NCBI GenBank assembly: GCA_905221605.1
Contig: CAJNDS010001112.1
Span: 513,001 to 577,000 of the forward strand
Source: Symbiodinium natans
Taxonomy: Eukaryota; Sar; Dinophyceae; Suessiales; Symbiodiniaceae
DNA: 64,000 nt
Direction of reading: 5' to 3'
Positions 1 through 10,312 of this stretch are shown here, in pieces. Each line of letters begins with the position of its first letter. The first letter of the stretch is position 1. A model generated the notes under the pieces. It did not search any database, had not been told where the DNA came from, and worked only from the letters and a program-made list of their open reading frames with translations. The position numbers and the translations under genes are program-made.

Positions 1-880
1 GCAATTTTTTAGTACGGGCGAGCCTTTTCGGGTTTCTCCCGGACCAGTCCTGAGCATTTTCTCAGACTGTTCGGGCTTCTCCCGGACCATTTCTGAGCTT
101 TTCCGACATTGCTACTTTTAGGGTTTTCTCCCTAGAGCCAAAATTCTGACACTTCTCCTTGAAACCACAGTCTTCTGGCGGCAGCCAGGGACCCCCCCGC
201 AAAATCTGGACCCTGGTACTCCGCGGTTCGGCAGACTGGACACGGCGTCCTATGTCATTCGACCTTTTCGGGTTTCTCCCAGACCCATTCTTTCGAAGGT
301 TCTTCCATGCCTTGTCAGCCTGCAGGGCAGCCGGTAGTTTCCACGGATCAAGAGCGTGCGTGTTGTCTCTCTTCTGAGAGGAGGCTTTGTTTTGCCCACG
401 GATCAAGAGCATGCACGCTGGTCTCTTCTGAGAGGAAGCGACGTTTTGCTGGCGGCAGCCAGGTAGTCTCGCGTAAAACCCGGACCCTGGTCCGAGAGAA
501 ACAATCTGGGCCCACAATCTTTTGTTTTTGCGGCAGCCACATGGTTTCATGTGAAACCTGGACCCCAGCTCTCTGCTCGGGTTGCTCCAACCGATGTTCT
601 GCTATTCTGGCGGCACCCAGGTAGTTTCACGCGCAACCCGGACTCTGTCTCTGCTCCGATCGTTGTCTCGCGTAATCTGGACCGTGTCACCTCATCAATA
701 ACCTCGTGCTATTATTCTGGCGGCGGCCGTTCGGAGGAAAACTTCCCTCAGGTTTCTCCAATAACTTTTTTCTTAAACATCTGCGTGCAAGTTAAGTTGC
801 ATCCTTCGGCTACAACTCAACTTCCGCGCGACGTGATTGTAATTTAGAGAAGGGGGTGAGAAAAAGAAAAAAAGACAAAT
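1..880. repeat. Diverged tandem-repeat block, no gene called
   Basis: This block has almost no telomere-like repeat. A degenerate motif of the form CTGGCGGCAGCCAGG followed by a TTTCNCGCNNAACCCGGACC-like segment recurs near 174, 447, 524, 605 and 714, about 80 bp apart in the later copies. A second motif (TTTCTCCCGGACC) recurs near 35, 80 and 275. Short open frames exist on both strands but follow the repeats. I do not recognise a protein and see no reliable splice pattern. It could be an old satellite or a decayed repeated gene. Confidence 0.5.
341..449. repeat. Two-copy ~54-bp direct repeat
   Basis: The segment beginning CCACGGATCAAGAGC at about 342 is repeated at about 396, each copy running through a CTCTTCTGAGAGGA core to a GTTTTGC end. 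The copies differ at several positions. It sits inside the larger diverged tandem block. Confidence 0.7.
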
Positions 881-942
881 TGATTACACAACGAACACCG
901 GGAGGGTCGGGCGGGCAACAAGCAGCCGCGCGTCAGGCTTGG

Positions 943-2055
943 CACACCCTAAACCCTAAACCCTAAACCCTAAACCCCCCAAGCCTTAAACCCCAAGCCC
1001 TCCTCAACCATCACAGCCTGCGCTCCTGGGATGCCGAAGCACGAGGCTTACAAACCGAGGTGCCTCGCGCAGCTTCCCGGGGTCCTGCACGCCATGAGGC
1101 TTAGAAGCTTAGGTTTAGGGGTGTATGGGTTGCTCGAAAGTATATATATATATATATATGTATGATGTATGTATATATATATATATGAGATATATATATA
1201 TATATATATATATGGTTCAGCGTCGAGCGTCCTGGGCCCCCCCCCCCCCATGGTATCCCCCCCCCCCCAAGTCTACTCTACGGTCCCTAAACCCTAAACC
1301 CTAAACCCTAAACCCTAAACCCCTAAACCCTAAACCCTAAACCCTAAACCCTAAAACCTAAACCCTAACCCTAAACCCTAAACCTTAAGTCTTAAACCTT
1401 AAACCCTAAACCCTAAAACCCTGAACCCTAAACCCTAACCCTAAAACCAACCCCCAACCACACCACAGGGGGGGGGGATCATCTTAGTACCCCATCCGCG
1501 CGTTAAACCCTAAAGCCTAAACCCTAAACCCTAAACCCTAAGACCCTAAACCGTAAACCCTAAACCCTAAACCCTAAAACCCTAAAACCCTAAAACCCTA
1601 AACCCTAAACCCTAAACCCTAAAACCCTAAAACCCCCTAAAACCAACCCCCAACCACACCACAGGGGGGGTGGGGGGGGGTACCATGGGGGGGGGGGGGG
1701 GGGGGTAGGGGGGGGGGGGGGGGGGCCCGCCGGGGCTGAATCATATATATATATATATATATATATATACGCTGCAAGTATTGGTAGCTATATGAGCCGG
1801 CGGCAATCTTCAAGGGACCTAAACGGATATGTGTGTAAGGGCATCGATTTGGCATTACGCATCGCTTCGCCATGCGCCTGCACTCTGTCCCCCCTGTAGC
1901 AGGCAGGCAGTTGGCCTTCCGAATGCCTGTCTCCTGTACTGGAAATAACAATGAAGGATGATCTATCATAGCAACAGGATGGTTGATGCTGGTTGAGCTT
2001 AGGGTTTAGGGTTTAGGGTTTAGGGTTTAGGGTTTAGGGTTTAGGGTTTAGGTCT
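943..2055. repeat. Telomere-like array cluster with TA and G/C tracts
   Basis: CCCTAAA arrays lie near 947-980, 1288-1445 and 1505-1640, and a TTTAGGG array near 1998-2050, so orientation switches. TA dinucleotide runs lie at 1140-1215 and 1741-1770, and poly-C/poly-G runs at 1230-1270 and 1668-1725. The segment around 1668 repeats the phrase near 1448-1475 (CCAACCCCCAACCACACCAC), suggesting local duplication. Unique sequence at 1775-1990 shows no convincing gene. Confidence 0.7.
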
Positions 2056-2338
2056 TGGGGGCGGACTGGAGGGCTTATTTGTTTGCCAATGAGAGGCACT
2101 GCTGGGTTAACAATGTTAGCACTTGACCCTCAACCCTCAACCCTCAACCCTCAACCCTAAATCAACCTGAAGAAAACTTAAAAAAAACCTTTTTTGAACC
2201 CGCGCTCTGCAACTGCCTGAGACGGGAATGCGACTGCACCATCGTTCCACGACAGCACATGAAAAACCCAAAAAGTCCAAAACCCTACAAGCCCTAAAAA
2301 CCCTAAAAACCTGAAGAGACAGGACACACAGAGTTCCA

Positions 2339-4315
2339 TTAGTTCCATTTTTTCATGGCTGCCTTGTAGTCGTGGAAGCTGATCGGGTGGGGCGAGGCCC
2401 AGTAGCGGTTCATGCCCAAGCAGGGCATGAAGAGATGCCTCGGGGGGTTTAGGGTTTAGGGTTTAGGGTTTAGGGTTTAGGGTTTAGGGTTTAGGGTTTA
2501 GGGTTTAGGGTTTAGAGATCCAAAACCTTAAGAACCCTACTTGGAGGTTCATGGGTAGTTGTAAGTCGGGTTGTAAGTACCCAAAGGAGGGCTGTCGGTA
2601 TTAGCTTACCATACTTATAACCTCCAAGTACTCTCAACCCACCCCAGAAAAGCCGGGAGTCATGTTGCACCGCAGGGCAGAGGCAAGCCCGACTGGACAC
2701 CTTGCATCTCTAACCTGGTAGAGGGCTTGCGCACCTCTTGCAGGTTCACGAAACCTTGCTGGGGTTTCGGGTTTAGGGCTTAACCCCCTTACACCCCCTC
2801 CCCCGCCCCCCAAGCCCTCAACCATAGACAAGGTTGCAAGATGGCTCACCCTAAACCCTAAACCCTAAACACTAAACCCTAAACCCTAAACCCTAAACGC
2901 TAAACCCTAAGCCTAAACCCTAAACCCCAAACCCTAAACCCTAAACTCGCGGGCCTGGCTTGCCCCGAGGGTTCCGGAGTGTCCCGGGGTGCCAGGGAAG
3001 GGGCTTTGTGTGGTGCAAGGTTCATGAGTTTCCCTACTACCCCCCCCCCCCCCCTAGGTTCCCCCCTTAAATATCCTTAATTACGCTTTGCTATCCCTAA
3101 ATAACCTTAGTTCTGAGGGGAACCTAGGAGGGTAGGAGAGCGAGGGGTAGTAGGGGAACCCATGACAGGTCCCAGTGTCGAGGTTGGGTATCCTGGAGCG
3201 AACTATCCAAGGGACATCTGGCGATGAAGACTCCTAACCCTAAACCCTAAACCCCAAATCCCAAACCCTAAACCCTAAACCCTAAACCCATGATATAGAT
3301 CATTCTCCACATCCCCTACCCATACCTGTAGGAGGATCTTGAAGGAGATGAAGCCTCGGTCTCCCTGGGGTCTGGGTGTCGGAAAGTCTCCGCCCTTTCT
3401 CAGGGTTAGGGTTTCGGGTTTAGGGTTTGGGGTTTAGGGTTTGGGGTTTGGGGTTTAGGGTTATAGGGCTTGGGGCCAAGCTGCGCTTTGCCACGCCAGT
3501 GGATGGCAGCGTTGCCTCTGCTTGGCTTTTGGGGGGGTTCTTTGGGGTTTCAAGGAAGATCGGATTTAACCCTAAACCCTAAACCCTCAGCCCTCAGCCC
3601 TCAACCCTAAACCCTAAACCCTAAACCCTAAACCCTAAACCCTAAACCCCAAACCTGAATTGTTAAGGGGATGTTAAGGGGGGAAAGGAGGGACCCCTAG
3701 AAGCCCTAGAAGAGACCCTGAATCTTATTCCCCTCTATCACCCCTGTTAAAAAAATGAACATTAGAAGTCCCTAATATACCTAACTAGCCCCTACATAGC
3801 CCCTACATAGCCCCTTATAGGGGTCCCTCCTATGGGTCCCTTGAAATTGGCCGAAGCCTAGGATCCCATGAGTCTGTGTGTGGGAGGGGGCCTGGCAACA
3901 GTTGCATAGGACATCCCCGGTTAGAGCAGCATCCCACAGATCTCTCAAGCAGCTCAAACAAAACCCTAAACCCTAAACCCTAAATCCCAAACCCCAAACC
4001 CCAAACCCTAAACCCTATTGCTTGTGGGAGACTGATCAGCGAAGAGATTCTGAACCAAGCCTTCGTCTGCTGCGAGAACGCCCCCCCCCCCCCAAGAATC
4101 AAGGGCACTGAGCTGTGCAAGCAGCGACGCGTCGATGGAGTAAGGGTTGAGAATGCCCTCAACCCTGAACCCTAAACCCTAAACCCTGAACCCTAAACCC
4201 TAAACTCTAAACCCTGAACCCTAAAACCTGCAAGCTCAGCCCAGTTGCTTTCGATCTCCCTGGGGTCTGGCATCAGTTCCCCATAGGAGGTGTCAGGCGC
4301 GTGAGCCGCCATGTC
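2339..4315 (-). CDS. 3' part of an intron-rich hypothetical gene (nine candidate exons, ends in TAA)
   Basis: Candidate exons in transcript order: 4315-4220, 4157-4014, 3952-3839, 3515-3477, 3394-3326, 3233-3167, 3033-2947, 2754-2715 and 2438-2339. Joined they give 756 nt, about 251 codons plus TAA at 2341-2339, with no internal stop and consistent phases. The last five are best supported: acceptors are AG|G throughout, donors are CAG|GTATGG, T|GTCATG, A|GTTTAG and CAG|GTTAG, and split codons close correctly at each of four joins. Exons 3952-3839 (AG|C acceptor, GA donor) and 3515-3477 (GC donor) are weaker, and 4315-4220 could instead end at 4232. Readable pieces include GILNPYSIDASLLAQLSAL, FISFKILLQ and a C-terminus ending HDYKAAMKKWN. 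I do not recognise the family. Introns carry CCCTAAA/TTTAGGG arrays and palindromic elements; one runs from a GTCATGGG element end. The G13 tract in exon 4157-4014 keeps frame as Trp-Gly repeats. Confidence 0.5.
2538..2631. mobile_element. Palindromic element family C (GGAGGTTCATGGG ends)
   Basis: The ends are inverted copies of TACTTGGAGGTTCATGGGTA, although the right arm is shortened in this copy. The same family recurs at 6363-6476, 27054-27350 and 29425-29537. In this window it lies inside the proposed intron between exons 2754-2715 and 2438-2339. Confidence 0.6.
3022..3166. mobile_element. Palindromic element family G (GTCATGGGTTCCCCTAC ends)
   Basis: Terminal inverted repeats of the form TCATGGGTTCCCCTACTACC flank a CT-rich and A+T-rich centre. 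The matching copy is at 37198-37353 and a half copy at 29890-29921. Here the minus-strand GT of GTCATGGG is the proposed donor and a TAG inside the opposite arm the proposed acceptor, so the element coincides with an intron. Confidence 0.6.
3686..3840. mobile_element. Palindromic element family H (GGGACCCCT ends)
   Basis: GGGACCCCTAGAAG at the left is matched by inverted TATAGGGGTCCCTCC at the right. Related segments occur near 10546-10590 and 33650-33725. Internal tandem copies of CCCTACATAG are present. It lies in a proposed intron of the 2339-4315 gene. Confidence 0.5.
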
Positions 4316-4329
4316 CTTTCAGATGTGTG

Positions 4330-4985
4330 TTTAGGGTTTAGGGTTTAGGGTTTGGGGTTTAGGGGTTTAGGGGTTTAGGGGTTTAGGGGTTTAGGGGTTT
4401 AGGGGTTTAGGGGTTTAGGGTTTAGGGTTTAGGGTTTAGGGTTTAGGGTTTAGGGTTTAGGGTTTATCCTGAACACTCCTTCAACTCTGAGGATAATTTC
4501 ATGGGCCCTCAATATGGTCCCGTTCTGAAGTATGGGCCCTTCCCCTCCTAAGGGCCCATATTAAGGGACCATGTAACTATCCTTAGATCAACCCAAAACC
4601 TTGTAACCCCCAAACCCCAAACACCCTTACTAGGGTTTAGGGTTTAGGGTTTAGGGTTTAGGGTTTAGGGAACTCTCATCTTCGGCCCCTATAGCCGCAA
4701 GGGTTTAGGGTTAAGGCATCCTACATGCTCACAGGCCAGGAGCCCTGACTTTTCCCGTACCCTAAACCCTAAACCCTAAACCCTAAACCCTAAACCCTAA
4801 ACCCTAAACCCTAAACCCTAAACCCTAAACCCTAAACCCTAAACCCTAAACCCTAAACCCTAAACCCTAAACCCTAGAAACTAGAAACCCGAAACCCTAA
4901 ACCCTAAACCCTAAACCCTAAACCCTAAACCCTAAACCCTAAACCCTAGCGGGGGACCTGCCCATGACTGCTTGAGCCGCTAAAC
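4330..4985. repeat. TTTAGGG then CCCTAAA arrays around a palindromic element
   Basis: TTTAGGG and TTTAGGGG units fill 4330-4465 and 4635-4670. CCCTAAA units fill 4758-4950, the longest clean array in the left part. Between them, 4485-4588 is a copy of palindromic family I (CTAAGGATAGTTACATGGTC ends). Unique remnants at 4670-4760 contain possible micro-exons but none I can support. Confidence 0.75.
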
Positions 4986-4989
4986 TCAC

Positions 4990-5084
4990 AAGTTTCCTAG
5001 GGGGGAGCAGTCGTAAGGGACCTGGGGTTCAAGGGAGGATAACGGCTCAGGTCCAGCTGTAAGACGACGATATAGGGATGCCAC
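4990..5084 (-). CDS. Candidate exon, frame uncertain
   Basis: On the minus strand an AAG|GTGG acceptor opens a frame of 31 codons ending at a strong GTGAGT donor (4989), with readable pieces VASLYRRLTAG and QVPYDCSPLGN. A second frame, ending at an internal CAG|GTCCC donor, reads WHPYIVVLQLDLS and is equally open. I cannot decide between them. Telomere-like arrays flank both sides. Confidence 0.35.
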
Positions 5085-5179
5085 CTTCCAAGGTTGCCCC
5101 CTAAACCCTAAACCCTAAACCTTAAACCCTTAACCCTAAACCCTGAACCCTAAACTCTAAACCCCATGTAGAAAGTTAA

Positions 5180-5305
5180 ATGAGCAACGCTGGCAACATG
5201 AACAATGATCAATATGGTAACGAGAATCATCGTCCACCTAGACGTGATCATAACCGCAACCTTCACCACAATCACACTGCTACTGCTGACCAGTACTACG
5301 AATGA
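5180..5305 (+). other. 41-codon plus-strand ORF opposite a hydrophobic minus-strand frame
   Basis: The plus strand has an ATG-to-TGA ORF of 41 codons rich in Asn, His, Asp and Arg (starts MSNAGNMNNDQ, ends TADQYYE). The complementary minus frame is open across the same block and strongly hydrophobic (WTMILVTILIIVHVASVAH), as expected for a membrane segment, with an AAG|GTTGCGG acceptor upstream. Because supported exons around it are on the minus strand, the minus reading is favoured, but either could be an artefact of the NAN/NTN complement. Confidence 0.3.
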
Positions 5306-5562
5306 TCATCGTAAGAATCCTAAACCCTAAGCCCCAAGCCCCAAGCCCCAAACCCAAACCCTAAACTGAAGAATCGTATGCAGTCACTTCGACAGCTCTG
5401 CTTAGAGCGCTAGCTCCTAAACCCTGAACCCTGAACCCTGAACCCTAAACCCTGAACCCTGAACCCTAAACCCTAAACCCTAAACCCTAAACCCTAAACC
5501 CTAAACCCTAAACCCTAAACCCTAAACCCTAAACCCTAAACCCTAAACCCTAAACCCTAAAC

Positions 5563-5646
5563 CCTCCCAGCCTCCATCCGGAAGTTCAGGAAGTACTCCC
5601 GGCCCCAGCGATCGGTGACGTCTGGATGTGGCCCGATCCCTGCTTC
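5563..5646 (-). CDS. Candidate exon, 28 codons
   Basis: The minus strand reads CCAAG|GAAGCAGG at the acceptor and AGG|GTTTAGGG at the donor, exactly 28 codons in phase 0. The frame contains HPDVTDRWGREYFLNFRME, with about 75% G/C at third positions, higher than in the other frames. It lies between a CCCTAAA array (5410-5562) and a TTTAGGG array (5650-5690). No family recognised; probably part of the same minus-strand gene as its neighbours. Confidence 0.45.
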
Positions 5647-6055
5647 CTTGGTTTAGGGTTTAGGGTTTAGGGTTTAGGGTTTAGGGATTAGGGTTGACCC
5701 TAAGGCCCCTAAGGACTCTTATTCTAGGATTTCGGGCCCAAAGAAACCTTAGCTGGAAAGTTGAAGCAGTTTTGGGGGGGTTTAGGGGCTCAAGGGTTAA
5801 GGGGTTTTGAGGAGGGTATCCAGGGTGTAAGGCACCGGGGTTGAGGGCTCACGCCCTAAACCCTAAACCGTAAACCCTAATCCTTAAACCCTGGACTCTG
5901 AACCCTAAGCCCTGAGCCCGAAACCCTCAGCCGCCGTATTGGGGCATTCAGAGCTTTGTGGGGGGAAAACCCATGACACGCAAAACAGCTTGCAACGCAA
6001 GGGCGTGGGTTAAGGAAAATCATATGTCCCACACCCTAAACCCTAAACCTTAAAC

Positions 6056-6124
6056 CCTGTACATGCCGGCGCAGGCATACTTGCACCTAAGGGGGTGGGG
6101 TGCAATAACGGCTTCTCTCATGCC
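6056..6124 (-). CDS. Candidate exon, 23 codons
   Basis: The acceptor TTGCAG|GGCATG and donor AGG|GTTTAAGG bound 23 codons in phase 0 (GMREAVIAPHPLRCKYACAG is readable). The phase matches the upstream chain that ends at 6534. The plus strand of the same block also has an open frame to a TAG, so strand rests on the splice sites. Confidence 0.4.
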
Positions 6125-6139
6125 CTGCAACATAGAATC

Positions 6140-6476
6140 ACTGTACTAGTCCTGCGGTTTAGGGTTTAGGGTTTAGGGTTTAGGGTTTAGGGTTTAGGGT
6201 TTAGGGTTTAGGGTTTAGGGTTTAGGGTTTAGGGTTTAGGGTTTACTACTGCCTCATGTAAACGGTTGCGGCTCTGCTATGCCTATTGCTACTTTTGTAC
6301 ATATATATATATATATGTATACTATGAGTACTAAGAGGATCATTGGCATGGCTCACAACCCTTACTTGGAGGTTCATGGGTAGTCATAAGTAGGGCTCTA
6401 AGTATGGCAACTACACTTGTAACCCTATTTAGGGTACTTACAACCCTACTTACAAGTACACATGAACCTCCAAGTA
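6140..6476. repeat. TTTAGGG array, TA tract and family C element
   Basis: TTTAGGG units fill 6157-6245, followed by a short unique piece and a TA run at 6300-6318. Positions 6363-6476 are a full family C palindrome with ACTTGGAGGTTCATGGGTAG at one end and its inverted match at the other. Confidence 0.65.
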
Positions 6477-6533
6477 GCCCTAAACTCTAGCCCTAAACCC
6501 TAAACCCTACACCCTACACCCTAAACCCTTAAC

Positions 6534-7541
6534 CCTGACGCCTGGACTCAGAACACCACCGCAGCCGCTTTCAGCCGAGAGTCTGCCAAGCAAAGACCCA
6601 TCCTCAGGACCCCGCAACCACCAAATATCCTAAGGGGGAGGATCCAAAAACGTAGATCCCTTAGGGTTTAGCGTTTAGGGTTAGGGTTCCAGACTCCTAA
6701 GGGGAGGATCCCAAAACGTAGATCCCTTTAAGAGTTCCTAAGACTCCCCCCAAAAACAGTGTGCACTTTCAGTTCTAATAGAGGAGTATGGTATCCCAAA
6801 AAGTGTAAAGTGTGCTCATTCAGCTACTAAGAAGAATTGAGAAGAATGACCCCAATCGTCGTAGGGGTACTAGTTTGGGGGTTCTACTTGTTGTAGCCTC
6901 CCAGGATTCTGGGACAGCGCAAGCTGCTGTAGAACAGGGTTCGGTCTTGTCGTTTAGGGCTTAGGGCTTCAGTCTTGACAGGAAGCACTTGCGTGTGATG
7001 CAAGAGAGGCACACCCAGAGGTGAACCTTCAACCCTAAACCCTCAAGCCCCAAACCTACACCCTAAACTCCCTAAACGCTCTACCCCCCCCTAAACCTAA
7101 ACCTAAACCCTAAACCCTAAACCCCCCTAAACCTCTAACCCTAAACCCTTGATCGCTTCTGGATGGGTCCGCAATGATCTCTCGCGTAAACCCTAAACCC
7201 GAAACCCTAAAGCCTAAACACGAAACCCGAAACCCTAAACCCTAAACCAACACAACTTTCTTGGACTAGACTGAGTTTGATGTGGTGGGCCCAGGCCCAG
7301 ATCCGGGAAACAACTCTAAACCCTAAACCCAAAACCCTAAACCCTAACCCTAAACCCTAAACCCTAAACCCTACGCCCTAAACCCTAAACCCAAAGATGC
7401 TGCAAAGGCTCATGATGTCTCCCCGGTGACCGGGAGCCACCTGGCCCAACCATCAGGGTTTCAAGCACCCGGGATAGCATGAGGGGCTTAGGGCTTAGAG
7501 ATGTTGAGGGCCCAAGGTGGAATCCTTGAAGTAACCATAGC
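6534..7541 (-). CDS. Chain of seven candidate exons of a hypothetical minus-strand gene
   Basis: Transcript order: 7541-7512 (GC donor), 7440-7391, 7315-7248, 7178-7147, 7026-6980, 6945-6888 and 6629-6534. They join in phase with no stop: 30+50+68+32+47+58+96 nt = 127 codons. Clear splice junctions include CCAG|GTGGCT, TTTGG|GTTTAG, GAAG|GTTCAC, CCT|GTCAAG, CAACAA|GTAGAA, TTAG|GATATT and AGG|GTTAAGG; acceptors at 7315, 7178 and 6945 are AG|A. Readable segments include GDIMSLCSIF, AWAHHIKLSLVQESC, LQQLALSQNPGRLQQ and DIWWLRGPEDGSLLGRL. No family recognised. Freedom in choosing sites means some joins could be chance. The donors repeatedly use the first GT of a telomere-like repeat. Confidence 0.42.
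6629..6833. mobile_element. Repeat pair and family D palindrome in an intron
   Basis: A direct repeat (GGGAGGATCCAAAAACGTAG, 6636-6655, against a near copy near 6702-6722) is followed by a family D element at 6731-6833 with GTGTGCACTTTCAGTTCTAA and CAGCTACTAAG ends. Both lie in the proposed intron upstream of exon 6629-6534. Confidence 0.5.
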
Positions 7542-7615
7542 CTAAACCCTAAACCCTAAACCCTAAACCCTAAACCCTAAACCCTAAACCGCGCGCAGAC
7601 ACCCGAAATCAATAC

Positions 7616-7650
7616 GTCAAAGAGTGCATGGGGCCAGTACTTTAGGGAAG
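7616..7650 (-). CDS. Candidate short exon
   Basis: CCCCAG|CTTCCC to TTTGAC|GTATTG gives 2 + 33 nt, with the readable piece SLKYWPHALFD. It ends in phase 0, matching the start of exon 7541-7512. The sequence upstream also contains a GTAAGC donor at 7669, leaving the exact structure here uncertain. Confidence 0.3.
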
Positions 7651-7949
7651 CTGGGGAACGTCTAGCTTACGTCCAAAACACCTCTCAACCAAGCAGGTTC
7701 AAGGCTTTGGTATCTCTATCTTGGGCCAAGGGTTTAGGGTTTAGGGTTTAGGGCCACCCCACAAAAAGGTGCACCATTGACTCTCTCAGAAACGCCGCAG
7801 AGATGGCCTGCGAGCACCGGTGTGTTGCGGAAACTGGAGGCCCTAAAGCCTAAACGCTAAACCCTAAACCCTAAACCTTAAACCCTAAACCCTAAGCGCT
7901 AAACCCTAAATACTATTAGGGTTAAAGTTTAGGGTATAGGGTACTCAGG

Positions 7950-8130
7950 ACCCTAGGGGTTCATCGAAAAAATAAGCGCTGAGTCTATGCCAGCTTTTTG
8001 TCTTGTACATACATGTATATATAATATAATATAATATAATATAATATAATATAATATAATATAATATAATATAATATAATATAATATAATATAATATAAT
8101 ATAATATAATATATATTTGAAAATATGTAC

Positions 8131-8172
<42 letters not shown>

Positions 8173-8180
8173 AATACATC
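7950..8180. repeat. ATAAT pentanucleotide and AT dinucleotide satellite
   Basis: About 19 copies of ATAAT fill 8018-8112, followed by an AT dinucleotide run at 8134-8168. Translations in this block are repeat artefacts. Confidence 0.9.
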
Positions 8181-8357
8181 CACTTGCTTACTTAATGGAT
8201 CAAGTCAACCATGCTGCACGAAGATGGTTGGTCTAGCACAAGAGAGACCTCCAGAGTCCCGCCCCTCAGTGGTGGTTTGCATGCTTAAAGGGTGCGGGGT
8301 ACCCTAAACCCTAAACCCTAAACCCTACACCCTAAATCTAAAACCTAAACCCTAAAC

Positions 8358-8444
8358 CCTTAGGGTACTCCAAAGCCACGGAAAGCCCGAAGCTGCGCTT
8401 GCCTCGCAGCGTGCATAGCCGGCCGCGTCCGCTATCGGAGCCGC
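8358..8444 (-). CDS. Candidate exon, 29 codons
   Basis: CGAAG|GCGGCT to AGG|GTTTAGG gives exactly 29 codons in phase 0 with no stop. The readable frame includes AAPIADAAGYARCEASAASG. Upstream on the minus strand the flank is CCCTAAA-type, downstream TTTAGGG-type, the same arrangement as other exons. No family recognised. Confidence 0.45.
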
Positions 8445-9244
8445 CTTCGTGGAGTGGTTTAGGATTTAGGGTTTAGGGTTTAGGGTTTAGGGTTTAGCGA
8501 CATGCAGGATTTTGGAGCAAGAGGGTGTTTGTAGTTGGTTGTTTCTATACATATATACATAATTTCTCATACATATATATGTATATAGATGCATAATAAT
8601 CATATTTTGGGGTGGCGGGATAAATGAATGTTGTTTCGGGCAGTCTGGAGATGTTCATGAATATTTTCGAAAATGGGGGCACCCCTTATATACCCCAAAC
8701 CCTAAACAAACCCAAAAACAACCCTGAAACCCAAACCCCTTATATGCCCCAGCCCAAATATGACAGACCCCCTCCATCTTGGGGCGCGAACGCGATGATT
8801 ATCTGAGTTCAGCGGTTGCATGCGCAAAATTTCATGCGTCAGGTTGGCGCGGTTTAGGGTGCAGGGTTTAGGGTTCAGGGTTTAGGGTTTCAGGTGGGCC
8901 TTAGCCTGTGCAGAGAACTGTAGGCCTGCGGGCCGCAGGGTTTAGGGTTTAGGGTTTCGGGCAGTTGAATTGTGTGTTCAAAGAAGATCAAGCCTAGTCT
9001 TAGCTCGCCAATAGCCAAGGAACGAGTGAAAGTTTAATGTGAACTGAGGAACACCAATAAGTGCAAGAGTACCCAACCCTAAACCCTAAACCCTGAACTC
9101 TATATATTGGCTAAGTACGCAGACGCAAGGCATCCCGCCTTTACCACTGCGCCCATGCGCTTCACTGCAGCTCGGCTGAGACACTGGACCTGCAGGGTTG
9201 CTGCGGTTTAGGGTTTAGGGTTTAGGGTTTAGGGAATTTATACT

Positions 9245-9850
9245 AATCAGGGTTTACTACTTAATTGAGAGTTTTGGGAAGATCCTACAACCTAAACCCA
9301 AAACCCAAAACCCTGAAAGTAATAAGAGGGTCCTTAGGGAATATCCATACGGGTGTCTTTTAGAGAGTGAGAAAAGTAGTGGTTGCGCTAATATAATACT
9401 ACATGTAGTTGGTGTTTACTACTAGCCCGTACCGATAATAGAATAATAAGGCGAAACAACCCTGCAAATATGCTGCTTTCATTGGGTCTTTTGCATACAG
9501 TATGGTAGTACTCATTAGACTTTAAACTGCCCCTTCAACTTGCTACATTATGTGGGGAGCTTCTTACACTATGATGACTACCATGAAAATACTTCTATAT
9601 ATATATGCCAAAAGTACAACATCGATAACAGACTAGAAAGATGAACCATAAGACTTTAATAAGATGCCAAAACTATGAATTTCAGTATTCTAAAGCTTAG
9701 AAAAGGTGTGCGAAGGCCCCCCCCCCATCATAATAATAATCATCATCATCATAATACTAACTTCAAGAGCAACACACAGGCTTCGCTTATTCACTCAGAT
9801 CTCCAAGATTAACGGTAATATAAAACCCTAACCCCTAAACCCGAAACCCT
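9245..9850. other. Unique A/T-richer stretch, no gene called
   Basis: This stretch holds few telomere-like units. It has short ATA/ATC trinucleotide runs (9729-9762), a short TA run at 9595-9606 and a poly-C tract at 9718-9726. I see no long open frame and no convincing exon. Confidence 0.5.
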
Positions 9851-9971
9851 AACACCATCCAGTCTAACCATCCCCACTGGCCCACCTTCGTATTGGGGCG
9901 GGGGGGGGGGGGGGCGAATGAACCCTAAAAGGTTTATGGTCGACGTGCCTTACTAGGAAGTATGATCGTAC

Positions 9972-10140
9972 AGGGTATATGAAGGGCGCGTTTGGTCCGG
10001 AATAGGGTCCAGCTGCTCCTGAGGGTTTAGGGTTAAGGGTTGTTGCTGCGCGAGACATCCAAGCCGACCTGCTCGTTGAACACGATGCGCGGCTCAAAGT
10101 GCACTTGCCAGTAAGCCAAACTCCCGAGGTACCACGGCTC
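9972..10140 (-). CDS. Two candidate exons separated by a 38-nt telomere-repeat intron
   Basis: Exon 10140-10057 opens at CCCTCAG|GAGCCG and reads 28 codons (YLGSLAYWQVHFEPRIVF is readable, with a high third-position G/C of about 85%). It can end at GAT|GTCTCG. The next acceptor, CCCTCAG|GAGCAG, is only 38 nt further on and opens exon 10018-9972 (EQLDPIPDQTRPSYT) in the correct phase to a CT|GTACG donor. The proposed intron consists mostly of CCCTTAACCCTAAACCC. Both acceptors have the same sequence context. If 38 nt is too short to splice, the first exon is still well supported. Confidence 0.45.
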
Positions 10141-10312
10141 CTGAGGGTTTAGGGTTTAGGGTTTAGGGTCTTGGGTGCGAGATGGGAGGCTGAGACTGGG
10201 TGCTAACTGTTCTCATGTTTCACGCCAGGAGCCTCGCTTCTTGTCAGAGGGCCCAATACTCCTTAATTAAGGAATATTGGTTAAATGATCTAGGGAGCCT
10301 TAACATGATTTA

